The notes under the pieces are model-generated. The model was not told where the DNA came from and did no database searches. It saw only the letters and a list, made by a program, of their open reading frames with translations. From positions 1,612,001-1,676,000 of the forward strand of contig NZ_CP069338.1 in the NCBI RefSeq assembly GCF_016859125.1: a stretch of DNA of 64,000 bases. The letters run 5' to 3'. A program made the translations under genes and the position numbers. Within the stretch, counting starts at the first letter, position 1, and every line of letters begins with the position of its first letter. Positions 17,154 to 26,562 of this stretch are shown in pieces. This DNA is from Archangium violaceum. GTDB lineage: Bacteria; Myxococcota; Myxococcia; Myxococcales; Myxococcaceae.

Positions 17154-18941
17154 ATGCTCGTTTACGGAGACCATGAGCGCGAGGTGCGACCAGCAGAGGT
17201 GCTCGCGGCTCTCCGTGAGCGCTTGCGTCAACTCGACACCATGCCCGCGGGCATCGTCCGTCATGCCGCGCTGGTGTCCCTGTTCATCGAGGCGGGCGAG
17301 CTCGCCCAGGGTCTGCTCGACGCGGACTTCGCCGAGCGGCGCCAGGACGAGCCAGGCCCGCGGAGCACGGCATGCCTCGCGCTCCCACTGGCCCTCGCGC
17401 GAGCCATCCGCTACTCCCACTCGAGTGGCTTCACGAGCTACAGCCCCATCCCGGACGAGGTGCTCGACACGCTCGAGCGTCTGGAGCTCCCGGAGCGGGT
17501 CACCGTCAAGATGCCCGAGGGCTACGCCTACTACGCGCTCTACCCGGAGCTGTACCTGGAGGCCGCGCGCTCGCTCCGGTTGTTGCCACGCCCGCCCGTG
17601 GTGGTGGGCATCCGCAGCATCGGAACGGGCCTCTCGTGCCTGGTCGCGGCCTCCGCGGGCACCACGACTGCGCCCTTCACCGTCAGGCCGGGAGGCCATC
17701 CCTTCCAGCGTACCCTCAGTCTCGGCCCCGAGCTCGAGCGCGAGCTCCTGACCCGAGCCAGGGAGTCACACGTCGCCATCGTGGACGAGGGGCCCGGGTT
17801 GTCGGGCAGCTCCTTCGGCGCGGTGGCGGACTTCCTCGAGGACCGGGGTGTCCCCGAGGACAGGTTGCTCTTCTTCCCGAGCCACGCGGGTGAGCTCGGG
17901 CCCATGGCCAGCGAGCGACACCGGACACGTTGGTCCCGGGCGCGCCGGTACACGGCCGACTTCGACGCGCTCTTCATCCGCCCGAGCGATACCCGCGCGC
18001 CCCTCGTCGACTGGGTCGAGGATCTCACCGGCACCGCCGTCGGTCCGCTCGTGGATGTCAGTGGCGGTGCGTGGCGGCGCAAGCACCTCCCGGACGAGCG
18101 CGACTGGCCCGCGGTGCACATCCAGCAGGAGCGGCGCAAGTACCTCCTGCTGACCGCGCGCGGCACGTTCCTGCTCAAGTTCGCCGGCCTCGGTACCTAC
18201 GGGGAGCGGCGCCTGGCGCGCGCGCGCCAGCTCTCGGACGCGAGCCTGACACCGCCCGTCGAGGGACTGCGACACGGATTCCTCGTCCAGCGGTGGCTCG
18301 AGGGCGCGCGGCCCCTTCCCGTCGCACGCGGACTCGACCGCGCGGAGCTCGTGGCGCGCGTGGGGACCTACCTCGGCTTCCGCGCCCGTCGCTTCCCCTC
18401 CGAGCCCGGGCGGGGAGCCTCGCTCGCGAAGCTGCTGGAGATGGCGCGCTACAACACCGCCCAGGTCCTGGGTGACGGGTACGCCGAAACGCTCGGTGTC
18501 TGGGCGCCGCGCCTCGAGCGGCTCTCCGCCGAGGTGCGCCCGGTGGAGACGGACAACAAGCTCCATGCGTGGGAGTGGCTCGTGCTCCCGGACTGCCGGC
18601 TCCTCAAGACGGACGCGGTGGACCACCACGACGCGCACGACCTGATCGGGTGCCAGGACGTGGCCTGGGACGTGGTGGGGGCCGCCGTGGAGCTCGGGCT
18701 GGACCCGGCGGAACAGTCCATCCTCGCCGAGTACGTGGAGCGCGCGAGTGGCCGCGCCGTCAGCGCCGCGCTCATGGACTTCTACCGGCCGTGCTACCTG
18801 GCCTTCCAGCTGGGCCACCATGTCATGGCGGCCTCGGCGCTGGAGGGGCTCGTCCCGGAGGAGTCCGCGAGACTGCGCCGGGCCGCGGAGCGCTACACCT
18901 CGCTGCTGCGCGACCCGGCACCTCCCGCCTACTTCGCGTAG
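17154..18941 (+). CDS. phosphoribosyltransferase-like / APH-kinase-like fusion protein, unknown function
   Basis: ATG 17154 follows gaggaggggaaacaacacc. The 595-residue protein has no signal peptide. The first half contains PPVVVGIRSIGTGLSCLVAA (about 141-160) and VAIVDEGPGLSGSSFGAVAD (about 204-223), which look like the substrate and PRPP loops of a type I phosphoribosyltransferase. The second half resembles an aminoglycoside-phosphotransferase-type kinase: LLTARGTFLLKFAGLG (lysine strand) and then DNKLHAWEWLVLP...LKTDAVDHHDAHDLIGC, a degenerate HxDxxxxN...D loop. It overlaps the 3' end of the convergent glycosidase gene by 13 bases. I know no characterised homologue. Confidence 0.55.
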   Translation: MLVYGDHEREVRPAEVLAALRERLRQLDTMPAGIVRHAALVSLFIEAGELAQGLLDADFAERRQDEPGPRSTACLALPLALARAIRYSHSSGFTSYSPIPDEVLDTLERLELPERVTVKMPEGYAYYALYPELYLEAARSLRLLPRPPVVVGIRSIGTGLSCLVAASAGTTTAPFTVRPGGHPFQRTLSLGPELERELLTRARESHVAIVDEGPGLSGSSFGAVADFLEDRGVPEDRLLFFPSHAGELGPMASERHRTRWSRARRYTADFDALFIRPSDTRAPLVDWVEDLTGTAVGPLVDVSGGAWRRKHLPDERDWPAVHIQQERRKYLLLTARGTFLLKFAGLGTYGERRLARARQLSDASLTPPVEGLRHGFLVQRWLEGARPLPVARGLDRAELVARVGTYLGFRARRFPSEPGRGASLAKLLEMARYNTAQVLGDGYAETLGVWAPRLERLSAEVRPVETDNKLHAWEWLVLPDCRLLKTDAVDHHDAHDLIGCQDVAWDVVGAAVELGLDPAEQSILAEYVERASGRAVSAALMDFYRPCYLAFQLGHHVMAASALEGLVPEESARLRRAAERYTSLLRDPAPPAYFA

Positions 18942-19816
18942 CGCCGCGTCATGCGCGCGCAGAAGTCGGCGAACTCCTCCACGTTCCGGGGCGGGCTCGT
19001 GTGGTGGTCGACCACGCCGCGAGAGCCCGGCGTGAAGCAGTACGTCAGCGTCAGGTCGAAGTCCTCGAGCGCGCTCATCTGCCGGTCGAACCAGGCCTCG
19101 TAGTTGGGCCGGTGGCTGTCCGCCCAGCTCAGGCCCGTGCGCAGCTTCTTGACGCCCAGCTTCTTGAGCCACTTCACCGCGTCATCCAGCCGGTGGTCCT
19201 CGAAGTGGAACCACTGGCAGATGCCCATCTCCGGCGTGTAGTCCGCGAAGTGGCGCATCGCGCGCTTGGGCGTGCCGTCCTCCCTGAGCAGGCCCATGTA
19301 GAAGTGCCGGTAGTACGACGAGCCCTCCGCCTCACGGTGACGCGTGGTCGCCGGCCAGGCCTTCGGCAAGTCATAGAGGCTGTACCAGTGGACGCGGTCC
19401 ACCTTGCCGAGCAGCAGCTCCGCGGTGCGCCGCAAGCCGAACTCCTGCACCTCCTCGGCGCCGAAGGTGGAGACGCCCACCTCGGTCACCCACACCGGCA
19501 GGTGCGTCACCGCGCGGATCTCCTCGAGGCGCTCCGGCCACTCGTGGATCTGCCAGTGGTTCCAGTCGAGCGGGAAGCCGTGCACCGCCACGACGTCCAC
19601 CTCGTCCATGCCGCCCTGGTCCTTCATCCGGCGGATGAAGGCCGGGTCGATGGGGGAGATGCCCCCGAGGACGCGGGTGAGCTTCGGGTTCTCCGCGCGC
19701 ACGGCCTCACCGGCCAGGCGCACCATGCGGGAGAAGACGCTCCAGTCCTTGTCGATCCCAAAGTCCCAGTGGGACATGTTGTTGGGCTCGTTCCACAGCT
19801 TCACCGCTTCAATCAT
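18929..19816 (-). CDS. glycosidase-like TIM-barrel protein (GH39-like), apparently circularly permuted
   Basis: The start ATG 19816 overlaps the stop of the methyltransferase gene (ATGA). The 295-residue protein begins directly with VKLWNEPNN (acid/base Glu10), normally at strand 4 of a GH39/GH5-type barrel. It then has VHGFPLDWNHWQ and VWVTEVGVSTFG (nucleophile region). Its last 80 residues (AVKWLKKLGVKKLRTGLSW, LTLTYCFTP, EFADFCARMTRRYA) look like strands 1-3, which normally come first. There is no signal peptide, so it acts in the cytoplasm or by association. Being coupled to the methyltransferase suggests they modify one glycan or glycoconjugate. Hydrolase family placement is by motif only. 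Confidence 0.65.
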   Translation of the reverse strand: MIEAVKLWNEPNNMSHWDFGIDKDWSVFSRMVRLAGEAVRAENPKLTRVLGGISPIDPAFIRRMKDQGGMDEVDVVAVHGFPLDWNHWQIHEWPERLEEIRAVTHLPVWVTEVGVSTFGAEEVQEFGLRRTAELLLGKVDRVHWYSLYDLPKAWPATTRHREAEGSSYYRHFYMGLLREDGTPKRAMRHFADYTPEMGICQWFHFEDHRLDDAVKWLKKLGVKKLRTGLSWADSHRPNYEAWFDRQMSALEDFDLTLTYCFTPGSRGVVDHHTSPPRNVEEFADFCARMTRRYAK

Positions 19817-20610
19817 TGGATCGTCTCCGGGTGCGCGACGGTGGTGGTCTTCAAGGTCTGGCGCGGATAGGCCGCGCCCCACTTTCCGGTGCGCTTGCCG
19901 CGCCGGCAGATGTAGACCTCGTTCGAGGGACGCTCGAGGATGTCGAAGCCCGCCGAGCGCAGCATCGCCTCGGTGCACGCCCGGTTGGGCGCCCACCAGT
20001 TGGTCCAGTCCCCCGCGTATTCGTGCTCGATGAAGTGCATCTTCGGGTAGTCCGGCCGGTCGAAGATGGAGCGCTCGGTGATGGGGTAGTCCGGGGCGAA
20101 CTGGCCCACCTGGTCGCTGCCGCGCTCCAGCGTCTGGAAGATGAGCTGGTCCTTCACGACGTTCTCATACAGCAGGTCCAGCGCCAGCAGGGGGTGGCGC
20201 AGGTGGTAGAGCACACCCATGAACAACACGACGTCGAAGGTCTCGCCCAGCGAGCCCACGTCGTAGATGTCCATCTTGTGCAGCTCCACCTCCAGGCCCG
20301 TTACCTCGGAGGCGAAGCGGGCCTGGGCCAGGTAGCGCTCGTCGGCGTCGATGCCCACCACCCGCGACGCACCGCGGCGCTTCATCTCGAGGCTGTAGAA
20401 GCCTCCGTTGCACCCGATGTCCAGGACCGACTTGCCCGTCAGATCCTGTGGAAAGGCGTGCTGGAAGGTCTTCCAGAAGACAGTGGGGAAGTCGCCCAGG
20501 AAGTGTCCCGGAGCCGTCCGGACTCCCTTCAAGTCCAGGTTGTGGAACCACTCACCCAGAGAGCGCACCCGCTGCTCGATCTGTTCACTCGACATCTCAC
20601 CCGGAGTCAT
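19813..20610 (-). CDS. SAM-dependent methyltransferase, TIGR04290-like
   Basis: ATG 20610 is preceded by gaggtgcgg. The 265-residue class I methyltransferase has SAM motif I SVLDIGCNGGFYSLEM (about 68-83), the acidic strand GIDADERYLAQARF, motif LHKMDIYDVGSL and GVLYHLRHPLLALD. These features and its context (glycosidase, dehydrogenases, epimerase) fit the family named TIGR04290, whose substrate is not known to me. The 3' end overlaps the glycosidase gene. A possible operator hairpin lies in the divergent region upstream. Confidence 0.78.
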   Translation of the reverse strand: MTPGEMSSEQIEQRVRSLGEWFHNLDLKGVRTAPGHFLGDFPTVFWKTFQHAFPQDLTGKSVLDIGCNGGFYSLEMKRRGASRVVGIDADERYLAQARFASEVTGLEVELHKMDIYDVGSLGETFDVVLFMGVLYHLRHPLLALDLLYENVVKDQLIFQTLERGSDQVGQFAPDYPITERSIFDRPDYPKMHFIEHEYAGDWTNWWAPNRACTEAMLRSAGFDILERPSNEVYICRRGKRTGKWGAAYPRQTLKTTTVAHPETIQ

Positions 20611-20777
20611 CCGCACCTCGAAGTCAGGATCGCTCGCACGGTGTGCAGCGCCTCCGGGCTTTCCAAGGGCGGGCCGCTCCACGACCCCGTCCACGTCACC
20701 TGGAGGACATCGCCCCACGGGAGTATTGCCATGCGGCAATCAAGGCAGCGCGCTCCAGCCAAACTGGACGAGGGAGA

Positions 20778-20797
20778 CACTGGCTGTTTGGCCAGTG
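20778..20797. promoter_or_regulatory. perfect 7-bp inverted repeat in the divergent intergenic region
   Basis: cactggc and gccagtg flank a 6-base loop. The region between the minus-strand methyltransferase and the plus-strand inositol-phosphate synthase (20611-20917) holds no gene and must contain both promoters. The repeat could be an operator for one or both, or just a hairpin. Confidence 0.4.
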
Positions 20798-20917
20798 AGT
20801 ACTTAAGCCTTAGGCGAGCACATGGGGGTGGGGATGCGGGTGTGGTGGTTCCTCTCCCAGCACGTCTTCCGACCCGGGCGGGCAACCCGGCGTATCGGCA
20901 CAACCAGCGAGGGATAG

Positions 20918-22219
<1,302 letters not shown>

Positions 22220-22228
22220 AAGGCGCCC

Positions 22229-22672
22229 ATGGAGTTCACGGAGTGGGTCTCGCTGTCGGCGCGCCTCTTCGAGGGCGCCGGCGTGGCGGTCATGGTGGTG
22301 GGGACGATCGTCTCGATCGTGCTCGTGCTGGTCCACTACCGCCGTGGGGGCGGTGAGCACGCATTCCGCAGCCTCCGGGAGAAGGTGGGCCGCGCCATCC
22401 TGCTCGGGCTGGAGCTGCTGGTGGCCGCGGACATCATCCGCACCGTCAGCGAGGAGCCCACGCTGCGCGGCGTGGTGGTGCTCGGGCTCATCGTGCTCAT
22501 CCGCACCTTCCTGAGCTTCACCCTCGCGGTGGAGCTCGAAGGGCACTGGCCCTGGCGCAGCGCGGAGATTCGAGGCGTGCACGCGCAAGGGCGCCTCGCG
22601 ACTCCCGAGCCCCGGCCCGGTCCCGGGAGAGCACCCCAAGCGCACGAGACGCAACCGCCCTCGGAGCACTGA
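22229..22672 (+). CDS. DUF1622 inner-membrane protein
   Basis: The 147-residue protein has three predicted membrane helices: EGAGVAVMVVGTIVSIVLVLV, then ILLGLELLVAADIIRTV, then GVVVLGLIVLIRTFLSFTL, with a hydrophilic Pro-rich tail. The arrangement with charged AADIIRT and RTFLSF is typical of DUF1622. Function is unknown; it probably sits in the inner membrane. It follows the inositol-phosphate synthase by nine bases. Confidence 0.8.
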   Translation: MEFTEWVSLSARLFEGAGVAVMVVGTIVSIVLVLVHYRRGGGEHAFRSLREKVGRAILLGLELLVAADIIRTVSEEPTLRGVVVLGLIVLIRTFLSFTLAVELEGHWPWRSAEIRGVHAQGRLATPEPRPGPGRAPQAHETQPPSEH

Positions 22673-22706
22673 GGCACGGCAGCGGCCTGGCTCAGGCTTC
22701 TTCTTG

Positions 22707-22955
22707 TCATTCGCCAGGGGCAGCGCCTTTCGAAGGTGCGGAACCCCTTCCGCTCACGTCATACGCCCCCACCCACTGCTCGAGCTCAGGAGGCAGGGTC
22801 GAAGAAGCGGCCTCCACCTTCATCACGTCAATTCCCTGGAACGAAACCTTCAAGGAGGAGTTTGACTCCACGCGGCCCTGCACTGACAGCTTGTGGCCAA
22901 CAACAGGGCCAGGCACGTGTAAGCCAGCTCCTCCAGCGCGCCTGCATATACCCAT
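22707..22955 (-). pseudogene. decayed 3' fragment of an immunity-like secreted protein gene
   Basis: The last 60 or so codons (SLKVSFQGIDVMKVEA...QWVGAYDVSGRGSAPSKG) are clearly homologous to the C-terminus of the intact protein at 23267-24070 (SLKVSFPGSGVMKIEP...EWLGVYDVSGKASAPLKE). The rest of the gene is missing. Downstream the sequence also begins like the 52-residue frame at 23277 (NDKKKPE against DDKKKQSE) and then loses similarity. It is the remnant of a tandem duplication of the immunity region. Confidence 0.8.
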
Positions 22956-22980
22956 CTCTCATGGGCTCTCCTGCTCTTAG

Positions 22981-23059
22981 AGCCTGTTTCGGTACGTCTC
23001 AGCCCTGGCAGCCTGCTCCGCTGGCGGGGAGCTGCCAGAACGTCCTACCGAAACAGGCA
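22981..23059. mobile_element. 79-bp palindromic MITE-like element with 5-bp target duplication
   Basis: Terminal inverted repeats are gcctgtttcggta (22982-22994) and taccgaaacaggc (23046-23058). An inner inverted pair is ctggcagc/gctgccag. The direct repeat CTTAG flanks it on both sides (22976-22980 and 23060-23064). It is too short to code. It probably was mobilised by an IS transposase recognising these ends; that IS is not in the window. Confidence 0.75.
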
Positions 23060-23118
23060 CTTAGTATGTTCATGACACTCGTTTGAGCCTTATGAGGAGG
23101 AGAGCCATCCACCGATCC

Positions 23119-23277
23119 TTACTGAGAGAAAAGAAACTTGCGTTTGCGTGTCAGCAGCACCACCTGCATGGGCGTACCAGTCTCGAATTGAAGACCCTCC
23201 TTGCAGCCCTCGTCCGCAGTGGCCTTGAGGACCGTCTTCTTGTTCTCCTCGCTCTGTTTCTTCTTGTCATCCGCCAT
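23119..23277 (-). CDS. 52-residue charged protein overlapping the immunity-like gene
   Basis: ATG 23277 lies inside the last codons of the secreted protein gene, so the two overlap by 11 bases and are likely co-translated. The product MADDKKKQSEENKKT...KRKFLFSQ is Lys/Glu-rich at the N-terminus. A trace of the same start survives next to the decayed paralogue at 22707, so the pair was duplicated together. Family unknown. Confidence 0.55.
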   Translation of the reverse strand: MADDKKKQSEENKKTVLKATADEGCKEGLQFETGTPMQVVLLTRKRKFLFSQ

Positions 23278-24070
23278 GATTGCTTTCCTTCAAAGGCGCA
23301 GAGGCCTTGCCGCTCACGTCGTACACCCCCAGCCACTCTTGCATCTTTGAGGGCAGGTCTTCCGAACCCGGCTCTATCTTCATCACGCCGCTTCCTGGGA
23401 AAGAGACCTTTAGTGACCAGGTCTTTTCCTCCGCTCCTTTTTCCCAACGGGTGGTGCGTAGCGGAATATCATCGGCGACACACCTGATCTCCCCCTTGGC
23501 CCCATCTACCCTGAATACAAAGCCCAGGTGAGTACTGCCTCTCTTCACTTCCGTGTAATCCTCGGAACTGACAGTGGTGAATGCATCTACGAGCTCGACC
23601 CACAAGAGCCGATTCGCCTCGCCACGTTTTCCTAAGAGCTTCATGGAATCCGCACGCACTGTCGGCTCGGTGATATTGGTGTAGGGGACCTGGATGGCTA
23701 GCGGAACAACCCCCTGGAGCCGTCCTGAAGGAGCTCGATACAAGACCGCCCATACGTGCTGGCCCCCACGTGGTGCGCCGTTTTGAATGATGCGCCCCAG
23801 CATGAGAGCTCCCACTTTCTTGTCCCGAAGCGTCCGCTCCACCTGCCACGAGTACGACTCAGAGGACTCGGGCGAAGTGTCCCAACCAAGAGACTCCGCA
23901 ACCTGCTCCGCCCACATTGCCTGTTGGGGAACGTCGAGGAGTCGCACCGCTGGAGAGATTGGTGCGACCTTCAGTGGAGCGGAACTCTCCGTGCCGCTGC
24001 TGTCAGCTAGAGCGGAGCCAGCAACAAGCAGCATTGTCAGGAGCACGGCTCTGATGGCTTGTTCTTTCAT
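23267..24070 (-). CDS. secreted hypothetical protein, candidate periplasmic immunity protein
   Basis: ATG 24070 follows an excellent ribosome site (taaggagcatc). The 267-residue protein starts with a Sec signal peptide (AIRAVLLTMLLVAGSALA) and is otherwise soluble (SPAVRLLDVPQQAMWAEQ; GALMLGRIIQNGAPRGG; TRWEKGAEEKTWSLKV). I do not recognise the family. It lies 68 bases downstream of a peptidoglycan-hydrolase-like T6SS effector gene on the same strand. Effectors of that kind are countered in the periplasm, so an immunity role is a reasonable inference. A broken paralogue follows at 22707. Base composition is lower in G+C than the neighbouring housekeeping genes, consistent with transfer. Confidence 0.6.
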   Translation of the reverse strand: MKEQAIRAVLLTMLLVAGSALADSSGTESSAPLKVAPISPAVRLLDVPQQAMWAEQVAESLGWDTSPESSESYSWQVERTLRDKKVGALMLGRIIQNGAPRGGQHVWAVLYRAPSGRLQGVVPLAIQVPYTNITEPTVRADSMKLLGKRGEANRLLWVELVDAFTTVSSEDYTEVKRGSTHLGFVFRVDGAKGEIRCVADDIPLRTTRWEKGAEEKTWSLKVSFPGSGVMKIEPGSEDLPSKMQEWLGVYDVSGKASAPLKESNHGG

Positions 24071-24138
24071 GATGCTCCTTACGATACTCAGGACTTCTAC
24101 CCTTCGAGACCGCAGGCACAGAGGAATCTTCTCTTTTT

Positions 24139-25241
24139 CTACGGCGCACCTGACGCAGGCGCACCTTCGTGCGCTGAAGAGGGAACGGGCTTTTTCTCGA
24201 TTTTTCGAATCGCGGGCCTGCCAAGGAAGTTGTACCTGTAATTGCTGGCGGTGGCCTTTTCGCCCGTATGCTCCAGGATTTCTCTTACACCGGCGTAGCC
24301 ACAAGCTTTGGCAACATCATCATCGAGATTCGATACACAAAGCATGATGAAGGCCGCGCGCTTTTCTGGACTGGTCATCCCCCCCACCTTCTTGAGCCGC
24401 TTCTTCCTCAGCTCAAGAATGACCTTTATCATCTCGAACTCATGCTCTGGGGTAATGACCGACAATGTGAACCCCTTCGACCCCAAGGCGTTCTTCTCGA
24501 GTTTTCCCAACACCTGCTTGGCTGCTTCAGCCCAGACACCAGCTCCCAATTCCGGCCAGAACGCTCCTGCTTCCAGGAAGCCTGGCCTGTTGAGATGAAG
24601 ATCGAGGAGGAGGGCCTGGGCAAGTTCGGATTTATGGATTTGAGGCAGCTTGAACTTCTGCCCCTCCCCGAAGTCATAATCCATATCTCGTACAATCTGG
24701 AGTCTTTTGAACCCCTGCTCCAAGAAGAGCTTACTGAACGCCTGCTCCTGCATGGCCTTGACGAAGCGACAAGGGAAGGCGAAGTTCCGTAACAACTTCT
24801 TACCCTCCTGGGACTTCAACACCTCTCCATCGAACATCAAGTACCCCGTCTTCATCCATTGCTTGCCGCTGACCTCAGCAACATCAATTTTGTGGTCCAG
24901 GAAGTACTTCCTGAACAACTCCTTTCCACTTTCGTGGTTCTTGACGTAGTCGAGCGCTCCCGCCAGCTCTCCCTTGCCGGATTCAGTTCCAGCTGTCTGC
25001 TGGAAGGGGCCGCAAGAGAGGAACGAGTCATCCCAGGTGTTGGCACTCGAAAGCGAGCCCTCACTCGCCCACAACGAGGCCCAGATGTTCTGGACATCTT
25101 GCGACAATGGAGGCAGGAGTTCAGCAGCCGCGTTCTTTTGAAGCAACTGATAGAGGTTGAATCTCCCCGGATCAAGCTTGTCGCGCTCGAGCCCATCTTG
25201 CTTCTGAACGCCCAGAAGCCACGACTCATTCGAGACGCTTT
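24139..25241 (-). pseudogene. T6SS effector gene, 3' part (lysozyme-like domain), cut off by the IS
   Basis: The open frame runs from the IS boundary at 25241 (SVSNESWLLGVQKQDG...) to 24139 and has no start of its own except a TTG at 25146. The stretch IWASLWASEGSLSSANTWD followed by SCGPFQQTAG and GELAGALDYVKN resembles lysozyme-like glycosidases (catalytic Glu followed by an NT-D...FG-QQT pattern). The remainder is alpha-helical and of unknown fold (EHEFEMIKVILELRKKR), ending KKPVPSSAHEGAPASGAP. Joined across the IS to 26563-28021 it forms one effector. Confidence 0.8.
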
Positions 25242-26562
25242 GGAGGCTCGGAAAAATAAATGTTCCACACGGCGTGTTGAGTGTCTGAATTCAGCAGACG
25301 GGTGACAGATGAACGTAACGCCATCGATAGAGGCTGTTCAACGCAAATTCGAGGCGCTGCGTGCGGGAATGAACGAGGCGGTTCGTCGGCGCTGGGCGGC
25401 TGCGGAGGCCAGGTCCTTGGGAAGGGGAGGCATCAGTTTGGTGGCAAAGGCCACAGGACTGTCCCGGTCGGCAATACGGCGGGGGTTGAAAGAGCTTGAA
25501 CAGGGGGTGACTCTCGACATCCACCGCGCACGCCGCCATGGTGGAGGCCGGAAGAAAGCGACAGAGAAAGACACAACGTTGCTGTCGGACCTCGAGGTGT
25601 TGGTGGAGCCAGCCACGCGCGGCGATCCGATGTCGCCCTTGCGCTGGACTTGCAAGAGCACCGTGAAACTGGCCGCTGAGTTGAGTCATCGAGGCCATGC
25701 CATCGATCCCAGCACCGTGGGGAGACTTCTGCGCCAGACGGGCTACAGCCTCCAGAGTAACCGCAAAACGCGTGAGGGCGGCAAGCATCCCGACCGAAAC
25801 GCACAATTCGAGCACATCAACGCGCTGGTGCGGGCCTTCCACCGGCGCGGAGAGCCTGTCATCTCGGTGGATGCCAAGAAAAAGGAGTTGGTGGGGGACT
25901 TCAAGAACGCAGGAAGGGAGTGGCACCCGAAAGCCAAGCCGTCCGAGGTTCGGGTATACGACTTCGTAGATAAGGAGTTGGGTAAAGTCCTGCCGTACGG
26001 CGTCTATGACGTGGGCGCCAATGAGGGATGGGTGAGCGTAGGGGTGACACACGACACGCCCGCCTTCGCCACGTCCACCATCCGAACCTGGTGGTTGGAG
26101 ATGGGCCGAGAGCGCTACGCGCGAGCGAAGGAGTTGCTCATCATCGCAGACAGCGGTGGCAGCAACAGCGCTCGTGCTCGGTTGTGGAAAGTGGAGTTGC
26201 AGCACCTGGCGGACGAGATGGGGCTGCGAATCAGCGTCAGCCACCTACCGCCCGGAACGAGCAAGTGGAACAAGATAGAGCATCGGATGTTCTGCCATAT
26301 CACCCACAACTGGAGAGGGCGTCCCCTGGAGAGTCGAGAGATCGTCGTCAACCTCATCGGGAGCACGACTACCGAAAAGGGCCTACACATTCAGGCAGCA
26401 CTCGATACGGACGACTACCCTCTTGGCATAAAGGTAACCAACCATGAGATGGAGTCGCTCCGAATAAAAAGGAACAAGTTCCATGGGGAATGGAACTACG
26501 TATTCATACCCAACGTGGTTTGAATTTCACGCACAATGGAACATTTATTTTTCCGAGCCTCC
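25242..26562 (+). mobile_element. ISAzo13-family insertion sequence, 1321 bp
   Basis: Perfect 26-bp terminal inverted repeats (25242-25267 and 26537-26562, beginning ggaggctcggaaaaataaa) enclose one transposase gene. A TTT direct repeat flanks it (25239-25241 and 26563-26565), consistent with a 3-bp target duplication. The element sits inside the minus-strand effector gene. Confidence 0.92.
25309..26523 (+). CDS. ISAzo13 family transposase
   Basis: The 404-residue protein has an N-terminal helix-turn-helix region (SLVAKATGLSRSAIRRGLKEL, about 46-66), then RPLRQT-type linker and YSLQSNRKTREGGKHPDRN, a signature of the ISAzo13 group. The DDE-type catalytic core follows: VISVDAKKKELVGDF (first D), LLIIADSGGSNSAR (second D) and SKWNKIEHRMFCHI (E). 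It appears intact. The gene lies within perfect terminal repeats, so the element may still be active. Confidence 0.92.
   Translation: MNVTPSIEAVQRKFEALRAGMNEAVRRRWAAAEARSLGRGGISLVAKATGLSRSAIRRGLKELEQGVTLDIHRARRHGGGRKKATEKDTTLLSDLEVLVEPATRGDPMSPLRWTCKSTVKLAAELSHRGHAIDPSTVGRLLRQTGYSLQSNRKTREGGKHPDRNAQFEHINALVRAFHRRGEPVISVDAKKKELVGDFKNAGREWHPKAKPSEVRVYDFVDKELGKVLPYGVYDVGANEGWVSVGVTHDTPAFATSTIRTWWLEMGRERYARAKELLIIADSGGSNSARARLWKVELQHLADEMGLRISVSHLPPGTSKWNKIEHRMFCHITHNWRGRPLESREIVVNLIGSTTTEKGLHIQAALDTDDYPLGIKVTNHEMESLRIKRNKFHGEWNYVFIPNVV

Noticed and set aside
22736-23487. Plus-strand frames over the MITE and immunity remnant
   Set aside because: They are antisense to homologous minus-strand coding and cross the MITE.
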